Source of the DNA: Flagellimonas sp. MMG031
GTDB taxonomy: Bacteria > Bacteroidota > Bacteroidia > Flavobacteriales > Flavobacteriaceae
DNA: 64,000 nucleotides
Direction of reading: 5' to 3'
Assembly: GCF_040112705.1 (NCBI RefSeq)
Contig: NZ_CP157804.1
Location: 3,342,001-3,406,000, forward strand
In this document: positions 1 to 8,914 of the stretch, piece by piece
Layout of the letters: every line of letters begins with the position of its first letter
Position numbering within the stretch: the first letter of the stretch is position 1
Notes under the pieces: model-generated
The model's database searches: none
Seen by the model: only the letters and a program-made list of their open reading frames with translations
Told to the model about the DNA's origin: nothing
Position numbers and translations under genes: made by a program

Positions 1-831
1 GTGGAAATCATCACTTCCGATAGTGCCAAACCTTCACAAAGCTGGTTGGATTATGCCGAAACGGCAAGGGCACGATCCAAGATCAAATCGTCCCTGAGCG
101 AAGAGAAGAAAGAGGTGGCCGAAGAAGGCAAGGAAATCTTGCGCCGCAAGCTCAAGGCCCAAAAAATCAATTTGAACGAGGATACCGTCAACAAATTGGT
201 GACCTTTTTCAAATTAAAGACCAGTTTGGACCTGTTTTACCGCGTGGGTATCGGCGTTATCGACAATGAAAAATTGAAGGATTTTGCCTCTTCCTATCAC
301 AATGCGTTCATCAATTTCTTTAAAAACAGGATTCGAAAAACCCCTGTACCCAAAGATGTTGACAAGAACGAGATTACCACCAAATACGACTTGCTCGTGT
401 TTGGCAAGGAAGAAGAAAGGCTCAACTATAAATTGGCGCAATGCTGCAACCCTATTCCCGGGGATGATGTATTCGGTTTTGTAAGTGTCAACGATGGGAT
501 CAAAGTGCACAAAAAAAACTGTCCCAATGCCATTTCGCTGCAATCCAACTACGCCTATCGCATCATCAGTGCCAAATGGATAGATTCATCCCAGGAGGAA
601 TTTTCGGTGGATATACAACTTACCGGTATCGACAATATGGGATTGGTAAAGGACATCACCAAGATCATTTCGGAAAACATGCACGTAAATATGCGCAACC
701 TTAACTTTAGCGCAGATGGCGGTACATTCAAAGGAAAAATCACTTTGGTCGTGAAAAACAACAACATCCTTAAAAGGCTGATGAACAATTTAAAGCAAGT
801 CGAAGGAATCGATAAAGTGACCAGAATTTAA
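1..831 (+). CDS. RelA/SpoT-family (p)ppGpp synthetase/hydrolase, C-terminal part
   Basis: This is the 3' end of a bifunctional Rsh enzyme, which makes and degrades the stringent-response alarmone (p)ppGpp in the cytoplasm. The frame is already open at base 1, so the hydrolase, synthetase and TGS domains lie outside the window and the GTG at base 1 is only the window edge. What remains is a helical linker, the region with a CC pair at residues 148-149 followed by NPIPGDD, and a C-terminal ACT domain over roughly the last 75 residues. In this family those regions sense ribosome and amino-acid status. The stop lies 41 bases before fur, so read-through is possible, although a separate promoter element sits between the two genes. 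Confidence 0.93.
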   Translation: MEIITSDSAKPSQSWLDYAETARARSKIKSSLSEEKKEVAEEGKEILRRKLKAQKINLNEDTVNKLVTFFKLKTSLDLFYRVGIGVIDNEKLKDFASSYHNAFINFFKNRIRKTPVPKDVDKNEITTKYDLLVFGKEEERLNYKLAQCCNPIPGDDVFGFVSVNDGIKVHKKNCPNAISLQSNYAYRIISAKWIDSSQEEFSVDIQLTGIDNMGLVKDITKIISENMHVNMRNLNFSADGGTFKGKITLVVKNNNILKRLMNNLKQVEGIDKVTRI

Positions 832-841
832 TTTTTAACTG

Positions 842-849
842 TACCTTTG
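842..849 (+). promoter_or_regulatory. TAnnTTTG-type -7 element before fur-purA
   Basis: TACCTTTG matches the Bacteroidota -7 consensus TAnnTTTG and lies 23 bases before the fur start. No TTG is present at the -33 position, so only half of the promoter is supported. If real, it would let fur and purA be expressed apart from the upstream alarmone gene. Confidence 0.45.
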
Positions 850-872
850 TGCATTAGCATAGGTAGAAAGCC

Positions 873-1328
873 ATGGGAAACAATAAAAATCAGGAAATTG
901 TAAAAAACGTGTTCACGGCCTATCTTGAGGAAAAAGGACACCGCAAGACCCCTGAACGCTACGCCATTTTACAGGAAATTTACGATAGTGACGACCATTT
1001 TGATGTGGAATCCCTTTACATTAAAATGAAGACCAAAAACTACAGGGTGAGTCGAGCTACACTGTACAATACCATCGAGCTTTTATTGGAGAGCAAACTG
1101 GTCCGTAAACATCAATTTGGCAAAAATCAGGCGCAATACGAAAAATCCTATTTTGATCGCCAGCATGATCATGTTATCCTTACGGACACTGGCGAGGTGG
1201 TGGAATTTTGTGATCCTCGCATCCAATCCATCAAAAAAACAATCGAAGAGGTGTTTGATATAAAAATCAACAATCACTCTTTATACTTCTACGGAACACG
1301 AAACAAAGAAAAAAACCTAACTGAATAA
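873..1328 (+). CDS. Fur-family metal-dependent transcriptional repressor
   Basis: A 151-residue DNA-binding regulator of the ferric uptake repressor family, expected to repress metal-uptake or stress genes when metal-loaded. The N-terminal half is the winged helix, with [10 protein letters not shown] opening it and [13 protein letters not shown] as the recognition region. The C-terminal half is the dimerisation domain, with the HDH metal-ligand motif. The two CxxC pairs that bind structural zinc in many Fur proteins are absent: where HDHxxCxxCG is expected it reads [17 protein letters not shown]. This leaves the metal specificity (Fe, Mn, Zn or peroxide-sensing PerR-like) open. purA follows after 12 bases, so the two are probably co-transcribed. 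Confidence 0.9.
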   Translation: MGNNKNQEIVKNVFTAYLEEKGHRKTPERYAILQEIYDSDDHFDVESLYIKMKTKNYRVSRATLYNTIELLLESKLVRKHQFGKNQAQYEKSYFDRQHDHVILTDTGEVVEFCDPRIQSIKKTIEEVFDIKINNHSLYFYGTRNKEKNLTE

Positions 1329-1340
1329 CCCAAACATTAC

Positions 1341-2609
1341 ATGGTAGATTTATTGCTTGGACTCCAATGGGGAGACGAAGGAAAAGGAAAAATTGTTGAT
1401 GTACTGACCAAGGAATACGATATTATCGCCAGATTTCAAGGAGGCCCAAACGCAGGCCATACGCTGGAATTTGATGGCATAAAACACGTATTGCACACTA
1501 TCCCCTCAGGAATATTCCATAAAAATGCCATGAATGTCGTCGGGAACGGAGTGGTAATCGACCCGGTCATCTTCAAAAAAGAACTGGATAATCTGGAAAA
1601 GTTCAATATCGATATTGAATCCAAATTGCTGATTTCCCGAAAAGCACATTTGATTCTGCCAACCCACCGTTTGTTGGATGCCGCCTCCGAAGCTTCCAAA
1701 GGAAAGGCCAAAATAGGGTCTACCCTAAAGGGAATTGGCCCCACCTATATGGACAAAACAGGCCGAAACGGAATGCGTGTTGGGGATTTGGAATTTGACG
1801 ATTGGAAGACCAAATACCGAGCCCTTGCCAATAAGCACGAGGCCATGATCGATTTTTACGATGTGGATATTGAATACAACTTGGAAGAGTTGGAGGCCGA
1901 GTTCTGCGAAGGAGTGGAAACCCTGAAAAAACTCACCTTTATCGATAGTGAGGAATACATCTTCAAAGCACAGGCCGAAGGAAAAAAAATCTTGGCCGAA
2001 GGAGCTCAAGGTTCCCTATTGGATATCGACTTTGGCACCTATCCTTATGTAACTTCTTCCAATACTACGGCCGCAGGTGCATGTACCGGTCTGGGCGTAG
2101 CACCGAACAATATTAAGCGGGTTTTGGGCATCTTCAAGGCTTACACTACGCGTGTGGGCAGCGGACCTTTCCCAACCGAACTTTTTGATGAAGATGGGGC
2201 CACCATGGCCAAAGTGGGCAACGAATTTGGAGCCACCACAGGAAGACCACGCCGTTGTGGCTGGTTGGATTTGGTCGCACTCAAATATGCCGTACAAATC
2301 AACGGGGTGACAGAGCTGATGATGATGAAAGCCGATGTACTCAGCGGTTTTGAAACCATTAAAGTGTGTACCGCCTACAAATACAAAGGGGAAGAAATCC
2401 AACACTTACCTTACAACATTGAGGAGGAATACGTAACACCCATCTACAAGGAAATGAAAGGATGGTCGCAGGATTTGACGAAAATGTCAAAATCGGAAGA
2501 TTTGCCCGCCAATTTGAACGACTACATCGCCTTTTTGGAACAACAGTTGAACGTACCCATTAAAATTGTATCCGTAGGTCCGGACAGGCTCCAGACCATC
2601 CACCGATAG
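1341..2609 (+). CDS. purA: Adenylosuccinate synthase
   Basis: PurA joins IMP and aspartate with GTP to give adenylosuccinate, the first committed step from IMP to AMP, in the cytoplasm. The 422 residues match the usual family length. The N-terminal GDEGKGK loop and the following NAGHT segment are the GTP/IMP-binding signature. A GxxTTGRPRRCGW stretch near residue 300 is the substrate-binding region, and the protein ends in a typical VSVGPDR segment. It starts 12 bases after fur and a small terminator-like hairpin overlaps its stop codon, which suggests the fur-purA unit ends here. Confidence 0.97.
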   Translation: MVDLLLGLQWGDEGKGKIVDVLTKEYDIIARFQGGPNAGHTLEFDGIKHVLHTIPSGIFHKNAMNVVGNGVVIDPVIFKKELDNLEKFNIDIESKLLISRKAHLILPTHRLLDAASEASKGKAKIGSTLKGIGPTYMDKTGRNGMRVGDLEFDDWKTKYRALANKHEAMIDFYDVDIEYNLEELEAEFCEGVETLKKLTFIDSEEYIFKAQAEGKKILAEGAQGSLLDIDFGTYPYVTSSNTTAAGACTGLGVAPNNIKRVLGIFKAYTTRVGSGPFPTELFDEDGATMAKVGNEFGATTGRPRRCGWLDLVALKYAVQINGVTELMMMKADVLSGFETIKVCTAYKYKGEEIQHLPYNIEEEYVTPIYKEMKGWSQDLTKMSKSEDLPANLNDYIAFLEQQLNVPIKIVSVGPDRLQTIHR

Positions 2610-2622
2610 GCTTCGGTTTTTT
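2602..2622 (+). terminator. Short hairpin with T tract at the end of purA
   Basis: ACCGA and TCGGT form a 5-bp stem around a 6-base loop that contains the purA stop codon, followed by five or more T. The stem is short, so this is a weak intrinsic terminator candidate, but its position between purA and an unrelated lipoprotein gene fits. Confidence 0.5.
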
Positions 2623-2705
2623 GTTCATTTTTCAGTATCTTTTTTGTCCGATTGAGTTTGGGTAACAACCCTATTTCGCCAATTGTATCGATAAAAAACT
2701 GTACT

Positions 2706-4817
2706 ATGAATAAAATCTGGACACTTCTTTTTTTGATGGGAACGATGGTTTCCTGTACTAAGGAACCTGCCACCTTAAACGTAACATCACCTAGCGGTAA
2801 CAACGCCATCCATTTTCATCTTTCCGAAGATGGAACACCTTATTATTTGGTGCGTCACGGGGAAAAAACCGTTATCGACTCCTCAGCCATGGGATTCGAC
2901 TTTAAGGGCCAAGAGCCTTTAAAATCAAGGTTAAACCTGGTTAGCTCCACCCAAAATACCGTAAATGAAACTTGGGAAATGCCTTGGGGCGAACAAAGGG
3001 AGGTAGTGAACCACTACAACGAGATGGTCGTTACCTTGGAGGAATCAGCAGCCCCCAACCGTCAATTCAATATCTATTTCAGGGCTTATGACGACGGTAT
3101 CGGATTTCGGTACGAGTTTCTTCCCCAACAGGGTAGAGACAGTATTATCATCATGGACGAGAATACCGAATTCCAGCTGACCGAAGACTATACTACCTGG
3201 TGGATTCCCGGTGACTGGGATATTTACGAACACCTCTACAACACCACCAAAGTCTCGGAAATCGATGCCCTATCCAAAAGGAACAATGCCGACCTTGCCG
3301 CAACCTACATTCCCGAGAACGCTGTGAACACCCCTGTGACCATGCGGGGCGAAGATGGACTTCACTTGAGCTTTCATGAAGCCAACCTTACGGACTATGC
3401 CGGAATGACCTTGAAAGTGGATACGGAGTCTTTACGGTTGACCAGTGAATTGGTGGGTTCCGACCGATCGGGATACAAAGTAAAACGGGAACTTCCCTTT
3501 AAAACACCGTGGCGAAGCATCCAGATTGCGGACAAGGCCAGTGAACTCATCGAATCCAAATTGATTGTCAACTTGAACGAACCCAATAAACTTGGGGACA
3601 TGAGCTGGTTCGAACCCAAAAAATATGTGGGCATCTGGTGGGAAATGCATGTGGGCCAATCCACTTGGGACTATGCCGGTTCGCAGGACATGAACACCTT
3701 CACCCAAGATTTAAAACCCACGGGGAAGCATGGCGCAACCACCGAAAACACCAAAAGATATATCGATTTTGCGGCCAAAAACAACATCAAAGGGGTGTTG
3801 GTCGAGGGTTGGAATACGGGATGGGAACATTGGATAGGTTTTGAGGACCGCGAAGGCGTTTTTGATTTTGTGACCCCCTACCCCGATTACGATTTGGAAG
3901 AATTGAACCGCTACGCCAAGGAAAAGGGAGTAGAAATCATCATGCACCACGAGACCTCCGCTGCACCGCGGACCTACGAGCAACAATTGGATACGGCTTT
4001 CCAACTGATGAAAAAATACGACATGAGTTCGGTCAAAACTGGGTATGTGGGCGAAATCATTCCCAAAGGAGAATACCACCATGGCCAATGGATGGTGAAC
4101 CATTACCGAAAAGTGCTGGAAACAGCTGCAGGGTACAAGGTGGCCATTAACGCCCATGAACCCATCAAAGCCACAGGAATCCGAAGAACTTATCCCAACG
4201 CCATTGCCAGGGAAGGACTTCGCGGTCAGGAATTCAACGCATGGTCGGCCGATGGTGGAAATCCGCCCGAACACTTACCCATTGTTGCCTTTACACGAAT
4301 GTTGGCCGGTCCAATAGATTTTACACCCGGTGTTTTTGATATTGAAATTCCCGGCAAGGAAAACAATCGGGTCAGTACCACTATTGCGCAGCAGTTGGCA
4401 CTTTATGTGGTCATTTATAGCCCTGTGCAGATGGCCTGCGACCTACCGGAAAATTATGAAAACCAGCCTGCTTTCCAGTTTATCAGGGATGTGGGCGTAG
4501 ATTGGGACGAAACCCATGTACTAAATGGCGAGGTGGGCGATTACGTCACTATTGCTCGAAAAGAGCGGGAAACAGGCAACTGGTTCGTTGGTGGGATTAC
4601 CGATGAAAACGCCAGAGAAGTTACCCTCAATTTTGATTTTCTGGAAGATGGTGTAACCTACAAGGCCACCCTTTATAAAGATGCAGCGGATGCGCATTAC
4701 CGAAACAATCCTACGGCCATTACCATTGAAGATGTAGCTATCAGCAAAGGGTCATCAATGACCATTCCTATGGCAGAGGGTGGAGGTTTTGCTATCAGTT
4801 TGATGAAAACTAAATGA
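2706..4817 (+). CDS. Glycoside hydrolase family 97 lipoprotein
   Basis: A 703-residue GH97 enzyme, the family of the Bacteroides alpha-glucosidase SusB, which also contains alpha-galactosidases. The chosen start gives a lipoprotein signal (MNKIWTLLFLMGTMVSC, lipobox GTMVSC); the longer frame upstream would bury it. An N-terminal beta-sandwich runs to about residue 280, then a TIM barrel with VGIWWEMHVG, EGWNTGW, HHETS, NAHEP and GLRGQEFNAW, and a C-terminal beta domain. The HEP and GQE glutamates lie where GH97 catalytic acids are found. I cannot tell from sequence alone whether the enzyme inverts (glucosidase) or retains (galactosidase). There is no SusC/SusD pair next to it, so this is a lone enzyme rather than part of a polysaccharide locus. 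Confidence 0.92.
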   Translation: MNKIWTLLFLMGTMVSCTKEPATLNVTSPSGNNAIHFHLSEDGTPYYLVRHGEKTVIDSSAMGFDFKGQEPLKSRLNLVSSTQNTVNETWEMPWGEQREVVNHYNEMVVTLEESAAPNRQFNIYFRAYDDGIGFRYEFLPQQGRDSIIIMDENTEFQLTEDYTTWWIPGDWDIYEHLYNTTKVSEIDALSKRNNADLAATYIPENAVNTPVTMRGEDGLHLSFHEANLTDYAGMTLKVDTESLRLTSELVGSDRSGYKVKRELPFKTPWRSIQIADKASELIESKLIVNLNEPNKLGDMSWFEPKKYVGIWWEMHVGQSTWDYAGSQDMNTFTQDLKPTGKHGATTENTKRYIDFAAKNNIKGVLVEGWNTGWEHWIGFEDREGVFDFVTPYPDYDLEELNRYAKEKGVEIIMHHETSAAPRTYEQQLDTAFQLMKKYDMSSVKTGYVGEIIPKGEYHHGQWMVNHYRKVLETAAGYKVAINAHEPIKATGIRRTYPNAIAREGLRGQEFNAWSADGGNPPEHLPIVAFTRMLAGPIDFTPGVFDIEIPGKENNRVSTTIAQQLALYVVIYSPVQMACDLPENYENQPAFQFIRDVGVDWDETHVLNGEVGDYVTIARKERETGNWFVGGITDENAREVTLNFDFLEDGVTYKATLYKDAADAHYRNNPTAITIEDVAISKGSSMTIPMAEGGGFAISLMKTK

Positions 4818-4834
4818 TTGGCACCCTAAAGTTA

Positions 4835-4850
4835 TGTGACTAGGGTCACT
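4835..4850. promoter_or_regulatory. CRP-like palindrome upstream of dps
   Basis: TGTGA-N6-TCACT, with GTGAC/GTCAC arms around TAGG, closely resembles the CRP consensus half-sites. It lies 52 bases before the dps start. No regulator is encoded nearby. Together with the FNR-like palindrome downstream it suggests control of dps by Crp/Fnr-family proteins, which is inference. Confidence 0.45.
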
Positions 4851-4875
4851 GTAGCTTAGAAAGAACAGGGTTATT

Positions 4876-4891
4876 TTTGATTAAAATCAAA
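4876..4891. promoter_or_regulatory. FNR-like palindrome just upstream of dps
   Basis: TTTGATT and AATCAAA form perfect 7-base arms around AA. The core TTGAT-N4-ATCAA equals the FNR consensus. It ends 11 bases before the dps ATG, so a bound protein would cover the ribosome-binding or transcription-start region and most likely repress. Confidence 0.5.
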
Positions 4892-4902
4892 ATTAGCAAG
4901 AC

Positions 4903-5382
4903 ATGACACATCATCTCAACAGAATTGGACTGGACAAACAAGCATCAAATGAACTGGCCAATAAACTCAATGAACTGTTAGCCAACTACCAACTGTTTTA
5001 CATGAATGCCCGTGGTTTTCATTGGAACATTAAAGGCGAAAAGTTTTTTGAGCTTCATATAAAGTTTGAGGAACTGTACAACGATTCATTGGTCAAAATC
5101 GATGAAATCGCAGAGCGGATTCTGACCTTGGGGTTTGTTCCTTTGCACACCTATGCCGATTATTCCAAAATATCCAAGATTAAAGCGGCCAAGAACGTAT
5201 CCGATGGTAACAAAGCGATTCAAGAAATTTTGAATGGATACGAAGTACTGCTGCCACTTGAGAGGGAGTTATTGGAAATGTCCGGAGATTCAAGTGACGA
5301 AGGTACCAATGCATTGATGAGCGATTACATCCGGGAGCAAGAAAAATTAATTTGGATGTACTCTGCTTACTTAAACCAATAA
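4903..5382 (+). CDS. dps: Dps ferritin-like DNA-protection protein
   Basis: Dps forms a 12-subunit shell that oxidises and stores iron with peroxide, protecting DNA in stress and stationary phase. The 159 residues are one four-helix bundle. The intersubunit ferroxidase ligands are all present with exactly the family spacing: H40 (in FHWNIKG), H52, D67 and E71. There is no long basic N-terminal tail, so DNA binding may be weak. Two palindromes resembling Crp/Fnr sites lie in the 85-base gap upstream. The DinB-like gene starts 5 bases after the stop, so the two are likely co-transcribed. Confidence 0.96.
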   Translation: MTHHLNRIGLDKQASNELANKLNELLANYQLFYMNARGFHWNIKGEKFFELHIKFEELYNDSLVKIDEIAERILTLGFVPLHTYADYSKISKIKAAKNVSDGNKAIQEILNGYEVLLPLERELLEMSGDSSDEGTNALMSDYIREQEKLIWMYSAYLNQ

Positions 5383-5387
5383 TTTAT

Positions 5388-5828
5388 ATGACCAAACACC
5401 TCCTTAAGGATTTATTGGATCAAAATCTAAAAACGTGCAGTTACACGTTTAAGGAAATCGACCAAAAGAACAGTTCCTTACGATTGAACGACGATACCGC
5501 TTCCGTGGGCTTTATCTATCGGCACATAGGAGAAATCATGCACTTGATCAGTCAGTTTTTTGGTATTCCCACTTCAGTTCAAAATACGACCATGGGGGAA
5601 CAGGATACTGGCAAAACTTACTATTGGGAAGAAAGCAAGAAATTGGTGGAAGACGGCTATCAAATACTACAGGATTTGGTGGAAAACCTTTCCGAGGAGG
5701 AGTGGATGGAAACCATTGAAACTCCATTTTTTGGACCAATTTCCAGAATCAAGTTGTTCGGACATATCCTGTACCACAACAGCTATCATTGCGGTCAAAT
5801 CACCCTAGCTCTCAAAAGGGGAAAATAA
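5388..5828 (+). CDS. DinB-fold putative metal-dependent protein
   Basis: A 146-residue member of the DinB/YfiT four-helix superfamily, which includes thiol transferases and many uncharacterised stress proteins. The three-histidine metal site is suggested by a His in YRHIGEIMH on the second helix and by the HILYHNSYHCGQ segment on the last helix. I chose the ATG at 5388 because the longer frame would overlap the end of dps. The coupling to dps points to a stress role, perhaps thiol or metal chemistry, but no substrate can be read from the sequence. Confidence 0.82.
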   Translation: MTKHLLKDLLDQNLKTCSYTFKEIDQKNSSLRLNDDTASVGFIYRHIGEIMHLISQFFGIPTSVQNTTMGEQDTGKTYYWEESKKLVEDGYQILQDLVENLSEEEWMETIETPFFGPISRIKLFGHILYHNSYHCGQITLALKRGK

Positions 5829-5925
5829 AACTCTGAAAGCTGTAGACCTTTGGGATACAATTGCCAAAGCTTTCTAAAGGATGTGTGCCACTTCCGTTAA
5901 AAATCCTACTTTTGGGCAAAATTCA

Positions 5926-7629
5926 ATGAATTTGAAAAATAGTGCATTTTTCATAGTGTTTTTTGCCTTTGTGAGTGGGTTCGCCCAAGAACAACAGCCA
6001 GAAGGTGGAAGACAAATCAACATCGTGTATGGGGCCAACTTCACCAAGGATGAGGCCCAATTCCCCGGTGCTTCGATTTTTAGCAAGGACGACGAAAGGC
6101 AGGTGCAGTTTGAGCATCAGGGGGCGGACCTTTGGTGCGATATCGCCATTTTTTATGCGGAAGAAAACCGGTTAAAAGCCATTGGAAATATCCGCTTGCA
6201 ACAGGGTGATTCCATTGAAATGAACAGCGGGAAGATGGATTACGACGGGAACACCAAACTCGCAAAGGCTTGGGAAAAAGTGGACCTTACGAACGGACAG
6301 ATGCGGTTGACCACCGATACGCTCTATTTTAATAGGGAAAAGCAGGAGGCCTATTACAATTCAGGAGGTAAGGTAGTTGACTCGGCCAATGTGCTGACCA
6401 GCAAGGTGGGCACCTACTTTATAACCCCAAAAAAGTACCAATTTCAGCGCAATGTACATATCGACAACCCGGATTATATCATAGATTCGGAGCAATTGGA
6501 CTATTACACCACTTCCAAAAACGCCTATATGTACGGCCCTTCCACGATAACGGGAGAGGAATATAAAATCTATTGTGAGCGCGGCTTCTACGACACCAAG
6601 ATTGAACAGGGCTACGGTATCAAAAACACCCGTATTGATTACGACAATAAAATCATCGAGGGCGACAGCCTGTATTTCGATAAGTTCAAGGAATTTGCTT
6701 CGGCCACCAACAATATCCAAATCACGGACACCATCAACAATGGGGTGATTCGGGCACACTACGCCGAGGTGCACAAAGCCAAAGATTCTGTTTTTGCCAC
6801 CAAAAGAGCGGTTTCCATCAGTTTGGTGGAAAAGGACTCGCTGTACATGCACGGCGATACCTTGATGGTGACCGGAAAGGAAGAAGAGCGTGTTCTGAGA
6901 GCTTTCAGAAACGCCAAATTTTACAAAACAGATTTGAGCGGCAAATGTGATTCCATCCATTTTGAGGAAAAAACGGGCATCACCCAATTGATCACCGACC
7001 CTATTTTATGGAATGTGGATAATCAAATCACTGGCGATAGCATTCACTTGATTTCCGATTTGGAAACCGATAAGCTGGATTCCCTCAAAGTGATAGAAAA
7101 TGCCTTTATTATTTCGTTGGATACCATCAGCAGAACCGGCTACAATCAAGCTAAGGGCAAAAATCTGTTCGGCAAGTTCATTGAAAATGAACTGAAAATC
7201 ATTGATTTGGTCCAGAACACCGAAGTCATCTATTACGTTTACAATGACGATGAGGAACTTGTGGGCATCGACAAAACCATTTGCAGCAAAATCAGACTGC
7301 TAATGGCCAATAATGACATTGAAGACATCACTTTTTTTGTGAATCCTGATGGTGATATTTTCCCGGAAACCGATTTGCCCGTGGAAAGTCGAAAATTGAA
7401 GGGCTTTGTATGGCGGGGTGAAGAACGGATCATGTCCAAGGAAGAGATTTTTGATGAAGACGACAACAACATTGAATTGGTCAAGATTAGGGGTATCGAC
7501 AACCCAATCGATATTGATGCCGAGGAAAACGAGCGTCAGAACAACACGAACGACCCCATAAACGCACCCAACACCAAGGCGACAAAACCAAAGAAACCGG
7601 TGCTCAAAAAGAAGGCACAGACCCAATAG
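5926..7629 (+). CDS. OstA-like (LptA/LptD-related) envelope protein
   Basis: A 567-residue exported protein whose first half carries OstA-like repeats, the beta-jellyroll fold of LptA and LptD that carries lipopolysaccharide across the periplasm. Visible strand pairs include AIGNIRLQQGDSIEMNSGKMDYDG, split over residues 80-110, and repeated GDSLYFDK/GDTLMV units. A signal peptide (MNLKNSAFFIVFFAFVSGFA) supports the ATG at 5926 over the in-frame ATG at 5881. The C-terminal 60 residues are acidic, then Lys/Pro-rich. A TACTTTTG element lies only 11 bases before this ATG. The aminotransferase gene follows after 2 bases. A role in LPS transport is inferred from the fold. Confidence 0.82.
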   Translation: MNLKNSAFFIVFFAFVSGFAQEQQPEGGRQINIVYGANFTKDEAQFPGASIFSKDDERQVQFEHQGADLWCDIAIFYAEENRLKAIGNIRLQQGDSIEMNSGKMDYDGNTKLAKAWEKVDLTNGQMRLTTDTLYFNREKQEAYYNSGGKVVDSANVLTSKVGTYFITPKKYQFQRNVHIDNPDYIIDSEQLDYYTTSKNAYMYGPSTITGEEYKIYCERGFYDTKIEQGYGIKNTRIDYDNKIIEGDSLYFDKFKEFASATNNIQITDTINNGVIRAHYAEVHKAKDSVFATKRAVSISLVEKDSLYMHGDTLMVTGKEEERVLRAFRNAKFYKTDLSGKCDSIHFEEKTGITQLITDPILWNVDNQITGDSIHLISDLETDKLDSLKVIENAFIISLDTISRTGYNQAKGKNLFGKFIENELKIIDLVQNTEVIYYVYNDDEELVGIDKTICSKIRLLMANNDIEDITFFVNPDGDIFPETDLPVESRKLKGFVWRGEERIMSKEEIFDEDDNNIELVKIRGIDNPIDIDAEENERQNNTNDPINAPNTKATKPKKPVLKKKAQTQ

Positions 7630-7631
7630 CC

Positions 7632-8828
7632 ATGTCCAAAGACGATTTTTTCACATACCAAGCCCAAACTTCCCCGCATCCACTGGCCTTGGAGGTCTCT
7701 CATGCGAAGGGAAGCTATATTTACGACAAGGAGGGCAATGCGCATTTGGATTTCGTAGCAGGTGTATCGGCCTGTAGTTTGGGACATGCACACCCAAGGG
7801 TGGTGGAGGCCATCAAGGCACAAGTGGACCAGTACATGCACGTTATGGTCTATGGGGAGTATGTACAGGAGCCTGCCGTATCATATACCAAGCTACTGGC
7901 CTCCCTCCTTCCAAAAAACCTAAGTACCACGTATTTGGTCAACTCCGGAACGGAAGCCATGGAAGGAGCGTTAAAACTCGCCCGAAGACATACAGGCCGC
8001 TCCCAAATTATCGCTGCCAAGAACGCCTATCATGGCAATACCATGGGCAGTTTGAGTTTGATGACCTACGAAGAACGCAAAGGTGCCTTCCGCCCTTTGA
8101 TTCCCGATGTGGGGTTTATTGAGTTCAATTCGGAGAACGATTTGGAGCAAATCACGGAACGCACTGCCGCAGTGGTACTGGAAACCATCCAAGGAGGGGC
8201 TGGGTTTATTGTGCCCCAAAATGGCTATCTGGAAAAGGTACGAAAACGCTGCAACGAAGTCGGTGCCTTGCTGATATTGGACGAAATTCAACCCGGATTT
8301 GGACGTACGGGCAAATTATTCGCTTTTGAACACTTTAATTGCATTCCCGATATTATGGTCATCGGCAAAGGAATGGCCTCTGGTTTGCCCGTGGGCGCTT
8401 TTGTGGCTTCGCACGAATTGATGAGCGATTTGATGGACCACCCAAAACTGGGGCATATCACCACATTTGGGGGAAATCCGGTCATCGCAGCCGCCAGTTT
8501 GGCCACCTTGAAGGAAATTACCGAAACCAACCTCATGGAACAGACCTTGGAAAAGGAAAAGCTGTTCCGAAAACTATTACAACATCCATTAATAGAAGAA
8601 GTTAGAGGCAAAGGGTTGATGCTGGCTCCCATAATGAAAAACAAGGAGATAGCCAATTACGTGGTGCTGGAAGCCGCAAAAAAAGGACTCATCTTATTCT
8701 GGTTACTGTTCGAGCAGCGAGCCGTTCGAATATCGCCTCCACTCACCATTTCCATGAAAGAAATTGAGGAAGGTTGCGACCTAATCATTGGCATTTTAAA
8801 CGACTATCCAACCCCTACTGTTAACTAA
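7632..8828 (+). CDS. Class III PLP-dependent aminotransferase
   Basis: A 398-residue fold-type I, class III aminotransferase of the acetylornithine/ornithine/GABA transaminase group. The PLP lysine is in VIGKGMASG near residue 245. The preceding LLILDEIQPGFGRTG carries the aspartate that contacts the pyridine nitrogen, and NSGTEAMEGALKLAR binds the phosphate. It lacks the context of an arginine-biosynthesis operon, so the amino donor is uncertain. The start sits 2 bases after the OstA-like stop, implying co-transcription with that envelope gene. Such pairs are common in flavobacteria, although the reason is not obvious. Confidence 0.9.
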   Translation: MSKDDFFTYQAQTSPHPLALEVSHAKGSYIYDKEGNAHLDFVAGVSACSLGHAHPRVVEAIKAQVDQYMHVMVYGEYVQEPAVSYTKLLASLLPKNLSTTYLVNSGTEAMEGALKLARRHTGRSQIIAAKNAYHGNTMGSLSLMTYEERKGAFRPLIPDVGFIEFNSENDLEQITERTAAVVLETIQGGAGFIVPQNGYLEKVRKRCNEVGALLILDEIQPGFGRTGKLFAFEHFNCIPDIMVIGKGMASGLPVGAFVASHELMSDLMDHPKLGHITTFGGNPVIAAASLATLKEITETNLMEQTLEKEKLFRKLLQHPLIEEVRGKGLMLAPIMKNKEIANYVVLEAAKKGLILFWLLFEQRAVRISPPLTISMKEIEEGCDLIIGILNDYPTPTVN

Positions 8829-8851
8829 TTTGTTGATAACATACCCTAAAA

Positions 8852-8893
8852 ATGGACTTCAAGAGCAACCCAAAAGGTTAATTTTAAGTCCAT
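8852..8893. repeat. Nested inverted repeat between aminotransferase and TPR genes
   Basis: Outer arms ATGGACTT and AAGTCCAT (8 bp, perfect) enclose inner arms AACC and GGTT around CAAAA. No T tract follows, so it is not a standard terminator. It could be a structured leader of the TPR gene or an operator. Confidence 0.4.
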
Positions 8894-8914
8894 AGTTCAA
8901 CCAAAAACGTTCCT

